A stretch of 64,000 bases of DNA. It comes from Ampelomyces quisqualis. Taxonomy: Eukaryota; Ascomycota; Dothideomycetes; Pleosporales; Phaeosphaeriaceae. The position numbers were made by a program, and so were the translations under genes. The stretch is from NCBI GenBank assembly GCA_018398575.1, contig JAGTXZ010000014.1, positions 2,170,001 through 2,234,000 of the forward strand. Direction: 5' to 3'. Shown one piece after another: positions 32,638-44,928 of the stretch. The notes under the pieces were generated by a model. That model worked only from the letters and a program-made list of their open reading frames with translations. It did no database searches and was not told the origin of the DNA. How positions within the stretch are numbered: position 1 is the first letter of the stretch; the number at the start of each line of letters is the position of its first letter.

Positions 32638-34777
32638 TCAGATCCACCCCCGAGGCACACGCTCTCCAGACGCCAGTCTCGGCGACCGACTCGCGTAGCT
32701 GTGACCAGACACGCGCCAGCCCATGTTGGGTAGCAACTTGATGCGCGTCTTGCGTGGCGCACCGGTGCCCTTGCCCCAGTTGTCCAACTGGCCTTGGGTT
32801 TCCGTGGGCAGGCTGTAGATGAGCGCGGGCATGGCGGATGTTTTCCAGATGGCGCCTGCGCCGGGGGAGGATGTTTTGATTATCGTGCACACGAGGAAGA
32901 CTAGACTTAGGACCAGGAGCGCGAGGGGGAACGTGAGCCATTGCCATTGGATGGAAATGTAGGATTCCACTTGGTAGCTCTTGCCTTGCACCATGTCACT
33001 GCCAGTCGACGATCGGATGGTGTTTGTCATGGCTACGGCCATTCTCTCCATGTGGCGGGTTACGTTGTTTGGATGGAGCCACGGGTTGAACTTCAGTTGG
33101 CGCACCTTCGGACCAGGAGGGTAGTTTTGGTACCTGAGCTTCGGTGTTGTGGATATGTTTGAAGCCGTGTAGTAAGATGGAAAGAAGTCATCAAAGAGGT
33201 TTATGACATTGGCGTGGGTGTAATTGTCAATCTTGTAAGTCTCGTTGGCTACGACAGCACCAAAGCTGGACGGACGAGGCGGGGGCGGCGTAAGACTTTG
33301 GTGTTGTAGGTAGGAGAACCAAGTCCCACTTTCGACCTCCCATGTATCCCAGGGCCATTTGTCTGTCGGTCTTGCGCGCTCAACGTATGTGGACAAGATT
33401 TCTTCCTCGTAGACGCCCCAAGCGTACGACGATTTCATCGTCTGGACACACCACGTGAGCATACATTCGTGAACGATGGGGGGCTCATTGCGATACACGC
33501 TGTCGATTCCGGCTTTTGCGGTCGATATCAGGACGTCCTGGATTGGTAGACGAATGTCCTTGAACTTGATCGACCCGTTGCCGTAGTACGGAAACTTCTT
33601 ATCGAAGTCAGTCAGGGGAATAGCCCTGACGATCAAAGCCTCGCTGGCTGTGATGCTACCGTTTGCAGGCTTCACATAACCAGAAAGCAGCACTGGATTA
33701 CTACTCGTGGCGTTGAGAAAGTATCCACAGACCGTTCCGGTTGGGTACGGCACTGTCTCCAGTGGTCCTTTCCAATCGGCGCTCCAATCGACAGTCGTGT
33801 TGAGACACTTGTACTCGGGTCCAACGACAGGCGTAACATCAGCACAACTGCTGCAGACCGCAAGTGTCTCGTATGGTGCCCACGTGCAGTTGCTGGTAGG
33901 GCAAGTCAATGGGATCTCTGCGCGCATTCCGTTGCCAAAAGGAGTATCTTGCGTTCCGTTCGCATAGAAGAAATCCCTGCCTATCGATGCGAGATTTCGG
34001 TCCTCGAGACTAACTTCGTAGCCATATTGATAGATCAACGTGAAGTTTGGCTGGTAATTGATGATTCTTGGTAATGTTCCGGGTACAGACTGTAGAGCCC
34101 ATCGCTCCGGTATGGCAACCACTTGTTGGAAGAAGGTATCAATTGCGAGAAGTAATACGATGAGTATAGCACCGAGCGCAGCCAAGGATCGCCCTTTGGT
34201 GCGGAATAGCAGTAGTATGGCACCTAATGGACCCCTGTGCCGATTTAGAGTCAGTCTCATCTTATCTAAACAACTTGGTAGTAGAGCTTCACCTTGAGGC
34301 TTTGTCAAAGATTTCGAAATCCCACATCGCTCGCGACTGGTTGAACCAGTTCCACTTGAGCTGGCCCAATGCTTCAGAGGTCGGTACAATGAGAGCTGCA
34401 GAGGCAATTTTGCCAAGCGTATTGGTATACGTGAGAAGATCGCCAGCTTGTGTCAAAGGTTGGTCTTTCAGCCGTACATAAATCCCGATTATCGCGCCCA
34501 TACAAATTGCACTAACAAGCCAACAAACGATCTCAAAAAGCCATCTCTTGAAGACATTCTCCGACGCATTATACTCGGCGAGTTTCCGCTCAAGTCGTTG
34601 TGTGAAGTCGAGGCGAGTTTTGTTCTTGACCGGAAAGTCGGAAGAAGCGAAGTTATCATGCTTCTTGCTGGAAAAGCTTTGAGACGACAGTGTTCGCAGA
34701 TGGTGGACATGTGGCGCTGTCTGTCGATGCCTTGTGTTCATACTCTCATATGAAGGAGGAGACTGTTCTTGGTTCAT
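32638..34777 (-). CDS. DUF3176 membrane protein, copy A
   Basis: Exons 34777-34293 and 34234-32638 (58-base intron, GTGAAG donor, CACAG acceptor) give 693 residues. The splice restores the family signature FDKASR|GPLGAILLLFRTKGRSLAALG. Order of parts: a hydrophilic N-terminus with an ERKLAEYNAS motif, a first membrane helix (about residues 74-96, WLFEIVCWLVSAICMGAII), an amphipathic segment with ALIVPTSEALGQLKWNW, a second helix ending FFQQVV (about 178-200), then a large Cys-containing, N-glycosylation-rich ectodomain (about 200-590; CPTSNCTW near 273, CGYFLNATSS, LTWCVQTMKSSYAW). A last helix (about 592-617, WLTFPLALLVLSLVFLV) and a tail with WKTSAMPALIYSLP and GWRVSG follow. DUF3176 function is unknown. 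First of four intact copies on this strand. Confidence 0.88.
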
Positions 34778-35430
34778 CTTATGCGATAGAATAGACGTTT
34801 TGATGTGGTGACAAGAAGTGTGAGCCTCGATGGAATGAGACCATGGAAAAGAGATGCAAAAGAGACAGTGGATAGCAGGTCAAGGCGGAAGACATCTAGA
34901 CAGTGCAAGGCAAACGCACGAGCGTCAATCACGACTCGTGTACTTCATCATCGTGAGCGGTACACACGAGCGGTACACATGAGCTGCAAGCCAAGTGAGG
35001 AATGGCCTTTCAGCAGCATCTTCTTAGCGCCCGTGAACAATTCCCTGGCTGTTGCCTTGACGAACGGATCAATTTGGAGAGGGGTTGAACTTTGTTTTAG
35101 CGCTGCGGCACAGTTATGTGAACATAGTCGTCTCCACAAGATCCTTCACGGCCCAAGCGCTTGCTTATCAGGCCTGCTACCTAGCTGCACGCAACAGCAG
35201 CGGCTCGAGCTTTCAACACCACCTTGGGAACGTTGTCCGGGTCAGTAGCCACCAAGCTGCTTTTAGGGGGCGACGTACCAGGGCGCTCGTGGCGACCTGC
35301 ACAGCGGGGAACATGATGCGTTAGAGCTCATGACTCTGCATGGCCACGGAGAAGGATTGTCAGCTTGTACGTTGATTTTTAGAGGTCTGTAGTTTGCATG
35401 AGGTGTGCTACAGAAATTCAAGATCATCAA
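34778..35430. other. spacer between DUF3176 copies A and B
   Basis: No gene supported. Contains the promoter of copy A (left end) and the 3' flank of copy B. I looked for a small secreted gene like those beside copies E, F and G and found none. Confidence 0.4.
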
Positions 35431-37555
35431 TTATATCCAATTGGCCGAAGTACGAGGCTCGTTCTGCTTGTATGGGGTAGGCGATGTACCAGGCTGTCCC
35501 GAAACCCTCCAGCCTTGATCAGGAAGCAGTCTGATCCTGACCTTTCTTGCACCGCTTCTGGACCCATTCTCATCGGATCTCGAGGATGCAAGTCCTCTTC
35601 GTACATCTTGAGGTAAACTGTATATAAGTGCAGGCATGGCTGATGTCTTCCATGCGCCTATCTCGCCGTCCTTAGCAGTCTTGATCATTGTCGCAATCAA
35701 AAACACTAGGGTAAGCACAAGTAATGTAAAAGGAAATGTAAGCCATTCCCAGCTTATGGCAATGAACGTTTCGTTGACGAATGCATCTCCGGTAAGCATT
35801 GTCCTGCTGGGAGCTGATCTGATGACGTTCGTCATGGCAGTTGCTAGGCGTTCCATGTGCCTTGTAACGTTGTTCGGTGCGAGCCATGGGTTGAAATCCA
35901 TCGCACGACTCCAAGGCGGACCTGTTTGCCAGGTTTTCCAGCGCATCATTGGGCGAGTATTATTGCCATAAGTTGTGTAAAATGCCGGAAAAATCTCTTG
36001 CCAACCGGCCGCAACGCAAGAAGCACTGTCGTTGGTGGTCCCATACCCCGTAATGTTGCGGCCGTCCGCGGTTACACCAAGGTCTATGCTGATGTTTGAG
36101 AGGTATACAACGTCGGTACCGCTCTGATATTCGGTCTCGAACGGGGACGAGTGCCATGGGGGAGGGCCTTCGGTGGTGTTCTGGTATTCGTGTAATGTCT
36201 CTTCGCGATACCGGCCCGACTCGTAGGATGAACAAATGGATTTAACGCACCATGTGAGCACACATTCGTGTGCTATAGGTCGCAACCCCTCTCGCACAGT
36301 CGTTGCAGACCCATTGACCGCAGATACTATCAAGACATCGGCGATTGAGTTCCTATATTCCTTAAAGCTGATAGAGCCATTGCCATACAGTGGATGGTAG
36401 TCGTATATAGTAGTGAGCGGCAGGGTGCGCATGAGTAGCGTCTCCCCAGGCAAACCATTATTGTCTCTCAGATAACCGGACATCATGGTTGGATCGGTAC
36501 TCGTGGCATTGAGAAAGTAGCCACACATGGTCCCGTTCGGGTACTGTCTTTTGGCGTTGTATCCACCTATGAGGTCTAGCGTCCAATCGATTGTGCTATT
36601 CAAACACGCGTATGTAAGCAGAGCGGAAACGTCTTCGCATTGACTGCAAACTCCCAGTGTATCGTACACCGGCCACGTACAGTTACTCGTTGGACATGAC
36701 TAATTTCACGTTAGCAATTTATAGACATATACTCAATGATGAGGCTATAGAGTGCTATAAACTTACCAATGCAATGTCAGGCCGATTACCATTTCCGAAT
36801 GGGACTGGCTGAGTGCCATTCTCATAGGAGAATTTCTCAATCACAAGAAACATGTCTTTGTCGTTTATGTTTGATTGGACACCTTCTCTGTACACTGAAG
36901 GTGGCTGGGGGTCGTACCAAATCGTCTTAGGGAGCATACCAGCTGTGCTGTCAAGTGCCCACCGGGTGGGCAGATTAACAACCTGCTGGAAGAACGAATC
37001 GATGGCCAGCATTAGTACAATCAAAAATGCTCCTAGAGCAGCCAGTGAACGGCCCTTTGTCCGGAACAGAAGCATTATGGCACCCCATGGCCCTCTCGAC
37101 GCCTTGTCGAATATTTCGAAATCCCACATGGCTTTTGATTCATGGAACCACTTCCACTTCAATTGTCCGAGTGCTTCTGAAGTAGGCACGATAAGAGCCG
37201 CCGATGCGACCTTTCCAAGTACGTTGGCTGTACTAAGCAGCAGTCGTGATCTAGGTCTGGAAAGTGGCTCCTCTTTCAGTTGTATGTAGATACCTACAAC
37301 GGCAGCCATGCACAGTGCACTTACGCACCAGCTAAGGACTTCGAACAACCACCTCTTGAAGATGTTTTGCGATGCATTATATTCGGCTAATTTGCGCTCG
37401 ACTCGCTGCGTAAGGTCCAAGGTCTTGTTCTCTTTCTTGAGAGTACTGTTCGAGTCGGTCGACAAGGACGTAGCGTGCGGAATGAACGAGGAACATGGCG
37501 TGTAGCATTGCTGAGGGGGAAGCGATGAGGGAAGAGCTTCTGGAACTGAGGACAT
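35431..37555 (-). CDS. DUF3176 membrane protein, copy B
   Basis: Exons 37555-36767 and 36699-35431 encode 685 residues. The 67-base intron (GTAAGT, GCTAAC, TTAG) lies just before the CPTSNCTW motif, a different position from the intron of copy A, and matches that of copy G. Signature block FDKASRGPWGAIMLLFRTKGRSLAALG is intact, followed by the FFQQVVNLP helix. The ectodomain has CPTSNCTWPVYDTLGVCSQC, CGYFLNATSTDP and CVLTWCVKSICSSY, then the last membrane helix and a tail with WKTSAMPALIYSLPQDVR and GWRVSG, ending NWI. No frame damage. Intron differences between tandem copies suggest old duplications with intron loss or gain. Confidence 0.88.
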
Positions 37556-38241
37556 CGAGTGATTGGATGCGTGGGCATGGAGCTGGTGGACAGCTAAGTT
37601 TGAGGGGGGCCTAGGTGCGATGCGTTCAAGGCATCGAGCGTATCCCTAATATTGAAGCAGGCGAGACACTGGGACAGGAAGTCTCTCTTAAGAGAATATT
37701 GGCCGGGGAAGCTGAACGCGCACGACTCGTTGGCAAAAGCGTGAAGCGCTACCATCCTTGCTGATGTTGGTAATGGAAGCGTGCCGGCGCTAAATGTTTT
37801 GATATGATGCGTTGCGGTCCCGCCAGGTCGGCTCCGTGGAGCCATTTTTAGCGGCCCCACCTCGATGCCCAAGCACGATTGGCACGTGCATGCACCGGTA
37901 GAATCCCGAGTCATCACTCCCATAGCGATTGTCAATTGGCTGGCATATCTGGATGGTTTACAGGCTGCGAAAAATTCTTGCCTTGTCGTGTGGTATCCAG
38001 TGAGTGGTCTTTGCTAGGCATGTGGCAATCCACAGTCTACAAGTGAACCGGAAAGAAGTTATGGTAAGAGGACCTTGTAGGCTTTGCGATGGACCACGAT
38101 GTATCAGACGAATTCTTGCACGTCTTTAAGATAGGTTGTATTCATCTAATTATAGATAGAAGGTATGCAGACATAGGGGAAGAGGCAAAATGAGCACTCA
38201 GGCAGCACGTACACATCTCGCGAGAAGGGTACTTCGTATTA
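37556..38241. other. spacer between DUF3176 copies B and C
   Basis: No gene supported. A 113-residue minus frame (37594-37935) has no family resemblance. Promoter of copy B at the left. Confidence 0.4.
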
Positions 38242-40303
38242 TCAGAGCCATCCAGGTGGAGCACCATCATTCCTTGTACTCTCAGGAGATGTGATCACGT
38301 GGCCTGAGACCCTCCATCCTTGGTCAGGCTTCAGTCTAATCTTCACCTTCTTCGCACCACCACTATTGTCACTACGCCATGTCGAATTTGGTGCCAGGTT
38401 GCGTCGAACGTCTTGCGGTAGGCTATATATGAGTGTGGGCATTGCTGAAGTCTTCCATATTCCAAGGTTTCCATGCGACGCCTCTGAGGTCTTCATCACA
38501 GTCGCTATGAGGAAGAAGGTGCTCAAAGCGAGCATAGCAAGCGGAAAAGTCAACCAAGCCCAACGTACCGCCACGTAAGTCTCGTTCGTGAAGGCATCGC
38601 CAGCTAGCAGCTCGTTACTGCTTGAAACTGAACGAACTACATTTGTCAAAGCTGTTGCTAGCCTCTCAAAATGTCGTGTTATATTGTTTGGCAGAAGCCA
38701 TGGATTCATCTTCAGAAGCTTGGTTCGGACTTCGAAAGGATGGCCTAGTCTCCATCGGAGCAGCCCGGGAGCAGAATCGTTCGCAACTGTGGTGAAGGCA
38801 GGAAACATTCGGTCAAATATCAGAGTCGTGATGATCATAGTGAAATTCCCAACTCCCCAACCATGGTCTGGAAAATGTGAGCCAGCAGCAGGCGCGCTTA
38901 TGGTGACATTGTCCAGATATGTCTGGCTGGTCGATAAACCCTCGTAAGTGAACGTGGACCAAGGGAAATTGCCAGCACTATCATTCGTGTAAACCTTTAT
39001 TACTTGCTCGTGATAGGTCCCAAGTGAATAAGATGATTCAAACGTTTTGACGCACCATGTCAGCACACACTCGAGTAGTGTGGGCGCAACATTTGCATGA
39101 ACATGAGATCGATTTACAGTGCTGGAGATCAGGACGTCGATGATAGGATTTCGCATGTCTTTAAACATGATAGATCCTCCCCAAAGCTGATCGCGTAGCG
39201 GATTCGTGACAAGTGGCAAAGTGCGCATCACCAGAGTTTCCCCTTGCGGCACTCCGTTTTCTCCTAGGATATAACCAGACATGAGAATCGGGTCTGAACT
39301 TGTCGCATTCAGATAATAGCCACATACTGTGGCGTTTGGGTATGAAGAGATGGTCGAATTAAGCTCTGATGTCCAATCTATGCGTGTCTTGAGGCAAGCA
39401 TGTACGAGCAACTGCGGCAGTTCTGTACATTGACTACATAAACCAAGCGAGTCATAAGGTGACCATGTACAGGTACTCGTTGGACAAGACAAGGGAATGT
39501 CTGGTCGAGAACCGTTGCCAAACACCATTGGCTGGGTTCCGTTGGCAGTGAAGAATGCATTCGCGACCGCTAGCATGTTCGGATCACCCGGACTGGCTTC
39601 AATGCCAGACATGAATTCTGGGGAGTCCGATGGCTCATAACGTATCGTTCGTGGAATGAGCCCTGTTCCATGTAATTTCGAGCGCGTGGGCAGATCTGTT
39701 GTCTGTTGGAAGAAGGCGTCCATAGCAAGTAGAAGAAAGGTAAGCATAGCCCTGAAGGCAGCGAGTGATCGCCCTTTAGTACGACATAGAAGGAGGAATG
39801 AGCCCCAAGCGCCTCGAGATGCTTTGTCAAAAATTTCAAAATCGAACGCATCTCGAGAGTTCTTGCCATAAAACCATAACCATTTCAGCTGCCCTATAGC
39901 TTCTGAGATTGGCAGGATGAGAGCGGCTGACGCTATCTTTGATAGTATATTTATAATCGGAAGTCCAAGAGGCCATCGTGCAAGTGGTTGATCCTTTAGC
40001 GAAGCGAGTATGGCGATGATTGTGCCTGATGAACGTTAGTAGAGCCCGAAATATGAACAAGCAGCTTAATGTCGCACCCATACATATAGCGCTTGTTGCT
40101 ACGCTGAGAACCTCAAATAGCCAACGTTTGATGAGGTTTGTTGATGCATTGTACTGTGCTAACTTTCGCTCGATGCGAGACGTGATGTTCAGGGAGGTTT
40201 TGGTCTGGACTGGGGGCTCTTTTGAGGAATGTTGCGGCTCGTCTTGGTATGCCGGTGCGGACGGAATGCCATCGCCGTGTAAATATGGGGTTGAAGCGCT
40301 CAT
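38242..40303 (-). CDS. DUF3176 membrane protein, copy C
   Basis: Exons 40303-40078 and 40025-38242 encode 669 residues. The 52-base intron (GTGCGA, CTAAC, TCAG) splits the first membrane helix, joining TSAICMG to TIIAILASLKDQPL. The start MSASTPYLHGDG is preferred over an upstream non-ATG extension. The signature reads FDKASRGAWGSFLLLCRTKGRSL (the usual GPW is GAW), and LAAFRAML replaces the usual LAALGAML. The ectodomain has CPTSTCTWSPYDSLGLCSQC, CGYYLNATSSDP and CVLTWCVKTFESSY. Tail: WKTSAMPTLIYSLPQDVRRNL, GWRVSG and PPGWL at the end. Otherwise typical and undamaged. Confidence 0.87.
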
Positions 40304-40701
40304 GTTGTTTCGCCAGAGCCTTACTGTCAGTATAATGGTGTGTACAGCCTGAGAGTAGTGACAGAAATGATGATTAGCATTCCAGATGAAACAAAACCCT
40401 TGGTATGATCGATCTAACACTTTTGAAAAGAGATAGCAAGCGACGAGCCGTTACCAAGAACCACACAAAATGTTCTAGCCGCCAAGCGAATCATTGAATT
40501 GCAAGTAGCGCCTCGCACGAGCGACTCTAGTGACATGGGAACTGCAGGGTCCCAGTAAGGCGACCTCTCAGACAAAACTGTTTCGCGCTGCGCTTTAAAT
40601 GTTGCCGATCGCACCTGATTGGATTTGTTCAAGTCCGGAACCGCTGCGGCACGGCGTCTCGGCGGCTAATCAGGCGGAACTTTCGTTCACATACTCCGTA
40701 C

Positions 40702-41304
40702 ACTGGGGTACAAATGCGGTGTTAAATACCCAGCGCGGTGTTAATATACACCGCAGTATCGTGTAAATTCACCCCTTTACACCGCACGTAGGGGATATTT
40801 ACACGGCTCTAGTGTATGTTACACTGCTGCAGTGTTTTTTTACCTGCTACTTTTATTAGCATAAATTTTTTTTTTGTTAATTTAATTAGTAAACAAAAAT
40901 TTTAGTGTTTACTGCTGAGACTTTTTCTTGCTTATTTTTAAACTCTCTCTATCTCTACTAGACTTCTACCTTTTCTCTCTCTCTCTCTCTTTTAAACCTA
41001 CTAAACCCTAGATTTTGACCTACGCGTTTAATATCCAGTATCTAGGCGCAGGTATTGACAGAGTTTGTTGCAGATCTATTAAGAATTACTTTAGAGGATA
41101 ACTTTGTAAACTAAGGAGAAACAACAAAGTCTTAAGGTCTCTACGCAGATAATTTACCTGCTCAGCGTGTAAATATACCTGGAGCGTGTAAATATACCTG
41201 GAGCGTGTAAATATAGACGACTTTGCGGTGTTTCTCGGGGAATTCTGCGGGTTTTTTTTACATGGTTCTACGCGGGGTATTTAACACCGCGTTTGTACCG
41301 CAGT
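40702..41304. mobile_element. MITE-like element with 30-base terminal inverted repeats
   Basis: Left end 40702-40731 and right end 41275-41304 are inverted copies differing at two of 30 positions (left begins ACTGGGGTACAAATGCGGTG; right in reverse complement begins ACTGCGGTACAAACGCGGTG). The interior is AT-rich, has no coding frame and contains three tandem copies of a 19-base unit (about 41160-41213, AGCGTGTAAATATACCTGG type) and several CGCGGTGTTAA words. A TA follows the right end and CA precedes the matching left base, so a TA target duplication with one mutation is possible. The element lies between DUF3176 copies C and D. Confidence 0.65.
40974..40991. repeat. CT dinucleotide microsatellite
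   Basis: About nine CT units within the MITE-like element interior. Confidence 0.7.
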
Positions 41305-41427
41305 AATTAATAAGACGGAAGAAGCATTGGGGCTATATATATATGTAGAACGAATCGTAAAGATGTCTTTGTGCATTAATCTATGGTCATTCGAGGGGTG
41401 ATTTTCGCTCTCTTCTTCCCAAGTGTA

Positions 41428-43035
41428 TCATATCCACCCAGGAGGGCCGCGATGATTGGTCCTGCTCCTCAACGTTGGGGAACTCGGTGACAAGCCAGAG
41501 GCCCTCCAACCCTGTTTTGGAAGTAGCCTGATCCTCCACCTTTAGATACATTGCCCCAGGTTGAAGGGTCCGATAAACTTTCCTGCACTCCAGGAGAGTT
41601 TATGCCGTAAATCAAAGTCGGCATAGCTGACGTCTTCCACATTCCCAAGCCAGCGTCGTGATGTTTTGATGTTTTGACCATTGTAGTAAACAAGAATGGC
41701 AAAGAATAGAAGAAGCTGTGAGCCACTAGTGCACTGCGGTGAACCCAGTTTGCTTGTCAGCCCGGCCTCCCACAAACTCGTGGCTTGAGTGTGATCTGAT
41801 GACGTTCGTCGTAGCAGTGGTAAACTTTTCGAGATACACACTGACGTTATTTGTTGCGAGCCAGGGATTGCTCATAGTGATCGGGCGTAACTGATTGAAC
41901 CCCGGGCCCCAAGCGTATACTTATCTTTACACGCCATCACAGCGGCGCAGTAGCGTTCGCGGCTGTTATTGAAGAAGAAATATATCTTCAAACAAGGCAG
42001 CAGTCCTTGCGAAAGTCTCATTGGACACCCCGTAATCTGTCTTTGTAGAGTTGGAGCTTAGTGGATTTACGCTGACATTGCCGTGGAACATGGTGAATAC
42101 TTTGTCGCCATCCACTGGGAAGGCTTCCCATAGGTAGCGCTACTCACGTCACACGTGCTGTAGTATTCAGAAATGTTTTGGTGATATTTTCTTTGTACTG
42201 TCCCATGGCATATGATGATTCAATGGTCTTGACGCACCATGATATCGCGCACTCTTGGGCCACCAGTGCCATGTTGGCATACGCACTGGTCGCAACGCCA
42301 TCGGCCGCACTAACGATCAAAGCATCGATAAAGAAAGAAGAGCTTCTTGAAATTGATGTATTCACCATAACGAGGACTTGCGGAGAAAGGATGTAACGTG
42401 GAGACCGTCACGTTCGATGGTAAGATACGTAGGAGTGGCGTTTCTCCCGGCTCGTTCTTCGCAGATAAATTGAGGCTATCGATGAAAAATGCTCTAGAAC
42501 TAGTGGCGTTCAGCCAATGACCGTAAACCGTTCCTAGGAACGTATCATTAGCCTGCGCAATAGTAGTCGTTCTTCACGAGGATCATACTTAACCGTGGAA
42601 TGGGTGCTTTCCTTGAAATATGCGCTGGAGATCCAGTCCAATTTTGTAGTGAAAAAGGCTTTAAATAGCTCGGGTACGTCTGTACAAGTATTGTAGAATC
42701 CTAGAGCTGGTAGAGACTCGTAGAGATTCCAGTCGCACCGGCCAGACGGGCAGGAGAGGTAAATATGCGGCCGTGTGCCATCCCCGAAAGGAACAGGTTG
42801 ATTGGAATTGTAATAAGAGTACTTAAAGATAACTTGGCGAAGATTGAGATCTTATAATGTGCTATGGTATCACTCTTGATAAAGATCGCCATTATCACCT
42901 TCATAGCGAACACTTCTGGGTATAGACCCCTTTTCTTCTCAAGTCTATCGTTCCAGACGATCGAGCAGCTGTCTAAGATATGATTGCTGGAAGACAAAGT
43001 GCACCGATAACAAAGCGAGGGTTGTGGCTAGGTAC
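41428..43035 (-). pseudogene. decayed DUF3176 gene, copy D
   Basis: Family landmarks occur in order on the minus strand but in several frames with stops. A membrane helix ending VFQQSYL is near 42990, QPVPFGDGTRPHIYLSCPSGRCDW near 42740-42800, a WLNATSSRAF remnant near 42510, and CAISWCVKTIESSYAMGQY near 42200-42260. WKTSAMPTLIYG is near 41620, and the tail reads LPKQGWRASG after a frame change, then PPGWI and TGA at 41428-41430. The first membrane helix and the SRGPWG signature are missing or unrecognisable. The gene cannot make a normal product. Confidence 0.8.
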
Positions 43036-43414
43036 GACAATGCAGAGTCATGATGTGCAACAGTGCAACCCGTGACGCAGGCTGCAAGTATTTTCAAGTG
43101 TCTGACCACTGATGTAGATTTATTTCGCGCCCAGGACTATTAAACGGGACTCGATGCGGTACCCGAAATTCCCAGGCACCGGATGGAAGCTCGACGCGCT
43201 GCGGCACAGCACCTAGCCACCACGGCCAATCCTCATTTGTGCGTAACATACCTTTGAGTGGAAAATAGTCCTTCTTAGTGTCCGCACTGATGTATAAATG
43301 CACTGGGATCTCCCAGGTTGCTCCTATCAACCCGAATAGAAACTTAATATCTTAGAAATACAGACTTCTTCTGCGTCTACGCAAAGTCGCTACTTCAACA
43401 GTCATACCACAGCC
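43036..43414. other. promoter region of secreted gene 1
   Basis: No gene supported. A minus-strand fragment reading LGAVPQRVELPSG (about 43175-43215) recurs in altered form at 44410-44445, so both regions derive from one duplicated sequence. Confidence 0.35.
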
Positions 43415-43774
43415 ATGCACGGTCGCCCCCTTCTCTTAATGCTCTCATGCGTGGTTCCTAGCATCACGGTACCTCTTCCTACAGACGCTGTGAGTTACTT
43501 CTCAGTGTGGTGTGACAGTACATGGGAGCTAATGGATTTATAGCTCGCTGGACAACCTGGCTCTACGCTTGGACATCGCGATGCATTCTCAATGGCGAAA
43601 GTTCTTCAGGGAATTTCCAAGAGAACTCCAATCATCGAAGCAAAACCTACCAGCACCTATACTATGGTAGAAAAGCGGGATATCGAAGCAGTTGGGCCAG
43701 GGTACCTTGGAGTTGGCCAGGAGGACGCCGAGGACGTGCTCATTGGAATTTGGACACCGGTCCAAAAAAGGTGA
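43415..43774 (+). CDS. small secreted peptide precursor 1 with Lys-Arg processing sites
   Basis: Exons 43415-43489 and 43544-43774, joined over a 54-base phase-0 intron (GTGAGT, CTAAT, TATAG), encode 101 residues. Exon 1 is exactly 25 codons and encodes a hydrophobic signal-peptide-like start (MHGRPLLLMLSCVVPSITVP). Exon 2 has Kex2-type Lys-Arg sites after ISKR and MVEKR and at the very C-terminus (QKR). The interval between the first two sites begins TPIIEAKPTSTY, and the second paralogue has the matching APIIEPVPASSY at the same place. No Cys pairs in the mature part and no known domain. It could be a peptide hormone-like or effector-like precursor. A functional gene is plausible but unproven. 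Confidence 0.55.
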
Positions 43775-43965
43775 CTTTAAAGACGGATCTCTCCAAGCAC
43801 GTTGGTGAAACAGTCAGTAATTGGGTTCGAGGAACAAACAAACGAGACTCGCGGATTCAAATATCTCACAAGTGGCTCCAAATAATGATCGGTCGGAGTA
43901 CGCGGACGAAACTGTCAAGTAATTGTACGAGCATCAAAGAGCATGACAGATCCTGCCAATGCTCA

Positions 43966-44073
43966 ACTAGTACTTGTCGCTTTACTCAACATCTCAAAAT
44001 ATTATCACTTGAGTACGGGCTTTGAAGCATTGTACTGCGCAAGTCTTCGCTCGAGAGTCGAACCTTTGCGTGA
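43966..44073 (-). pseudogene. DUF3176 N-terminal relic, copy E
   Basis: The minus strand reads LERRLAQYNASKP, matching RIERKLAQYNAST of copy C, and then about 34 bases align with the segment of copy C encoding LFEVLSVATSA, with many G/C to A/T differences and stops. Nothing recognisable continues beyond. It lies about 190 bases past the end of secreted gene 1, on the opposite strand. Confidence 0.6.
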
Positions 44074-44928
44074 ATTATGAGAGGGAATGATGACTTATTG
44101 AAGACTAATATCATGGTGGCGGCGCCGAATTGCAGGTTAGGTATCGAAACGCATGGTCACGAGAGTCTCCTTCAGCGGCCTGGAAAATATGTACAGACAA
44201 CGCTGCCAATGCTCGGAAGTGAAGGTGGTAGAAAAGAGTTGACTGCATTGCCATGTTTCACCGACTGTCGCGTTGAGAGAACTGAAAGCGTTGAATTTCG
44301 ACGGTTGAGCTGCGTCAGACCTGCCCAGGTAACGAAGGTTGTGAGTGTGGAGCATCGTGCTTTGGCATGTCCTGGATTCGCTGCACGTAAGATCTTCAAT
44401 CACCAGATGAAGGCTCGACGCGTTGCGGTACAGCACCCAGCGGCTACGGACGGGCAATGCTACTTGATCGCTAACCTTCGCCGTGCAAAGCTCCTTCGAC
44501 GAGTCGAGTTGCTTTGGGAATGCAGCTCTAAATGGGAGGTATGTTTCTTCTAAAGCTGAATACTGGCCAGAGACCGATAGTGCACAAGTAGAATGATCGA
44601 AAGATTAGTAGCACTTTAGAAAGTTAGTTAAATAGTACGTGAAATTGTTGAGGGAAGCGCTTGTAGCCAGACTTGCCCAATTTCGCGCAACATGATTCGA
44701 GCTTCAGCCAGGCAGTTGCGGAATTTCCCGATGTACATCAGCATGCCGGATACGCCTGGATGTATAAAGGTATCATCGAATCCCTCACTTGTGGTAACAT
44801 CTTTGACCCCTCAAGTGACGAGTTTATCACAGCAAGGACTTGCCTGGCTGTTTTATTTTTCAACCATCGTGCTTCTTCCACAACTCTGCAACAGGTCCCA
44901 ATTAGCGTCTATTCTGAATACTGAAAGC

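Larger units (their letters stand above)
40304..41427. other. spacer with MITE-like insertion
   Basis: Promoter of copy C at the left, then an AT-rich insertion with terminal inverted repeats (see next entry). No gene supported. Confidence 0.4.
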
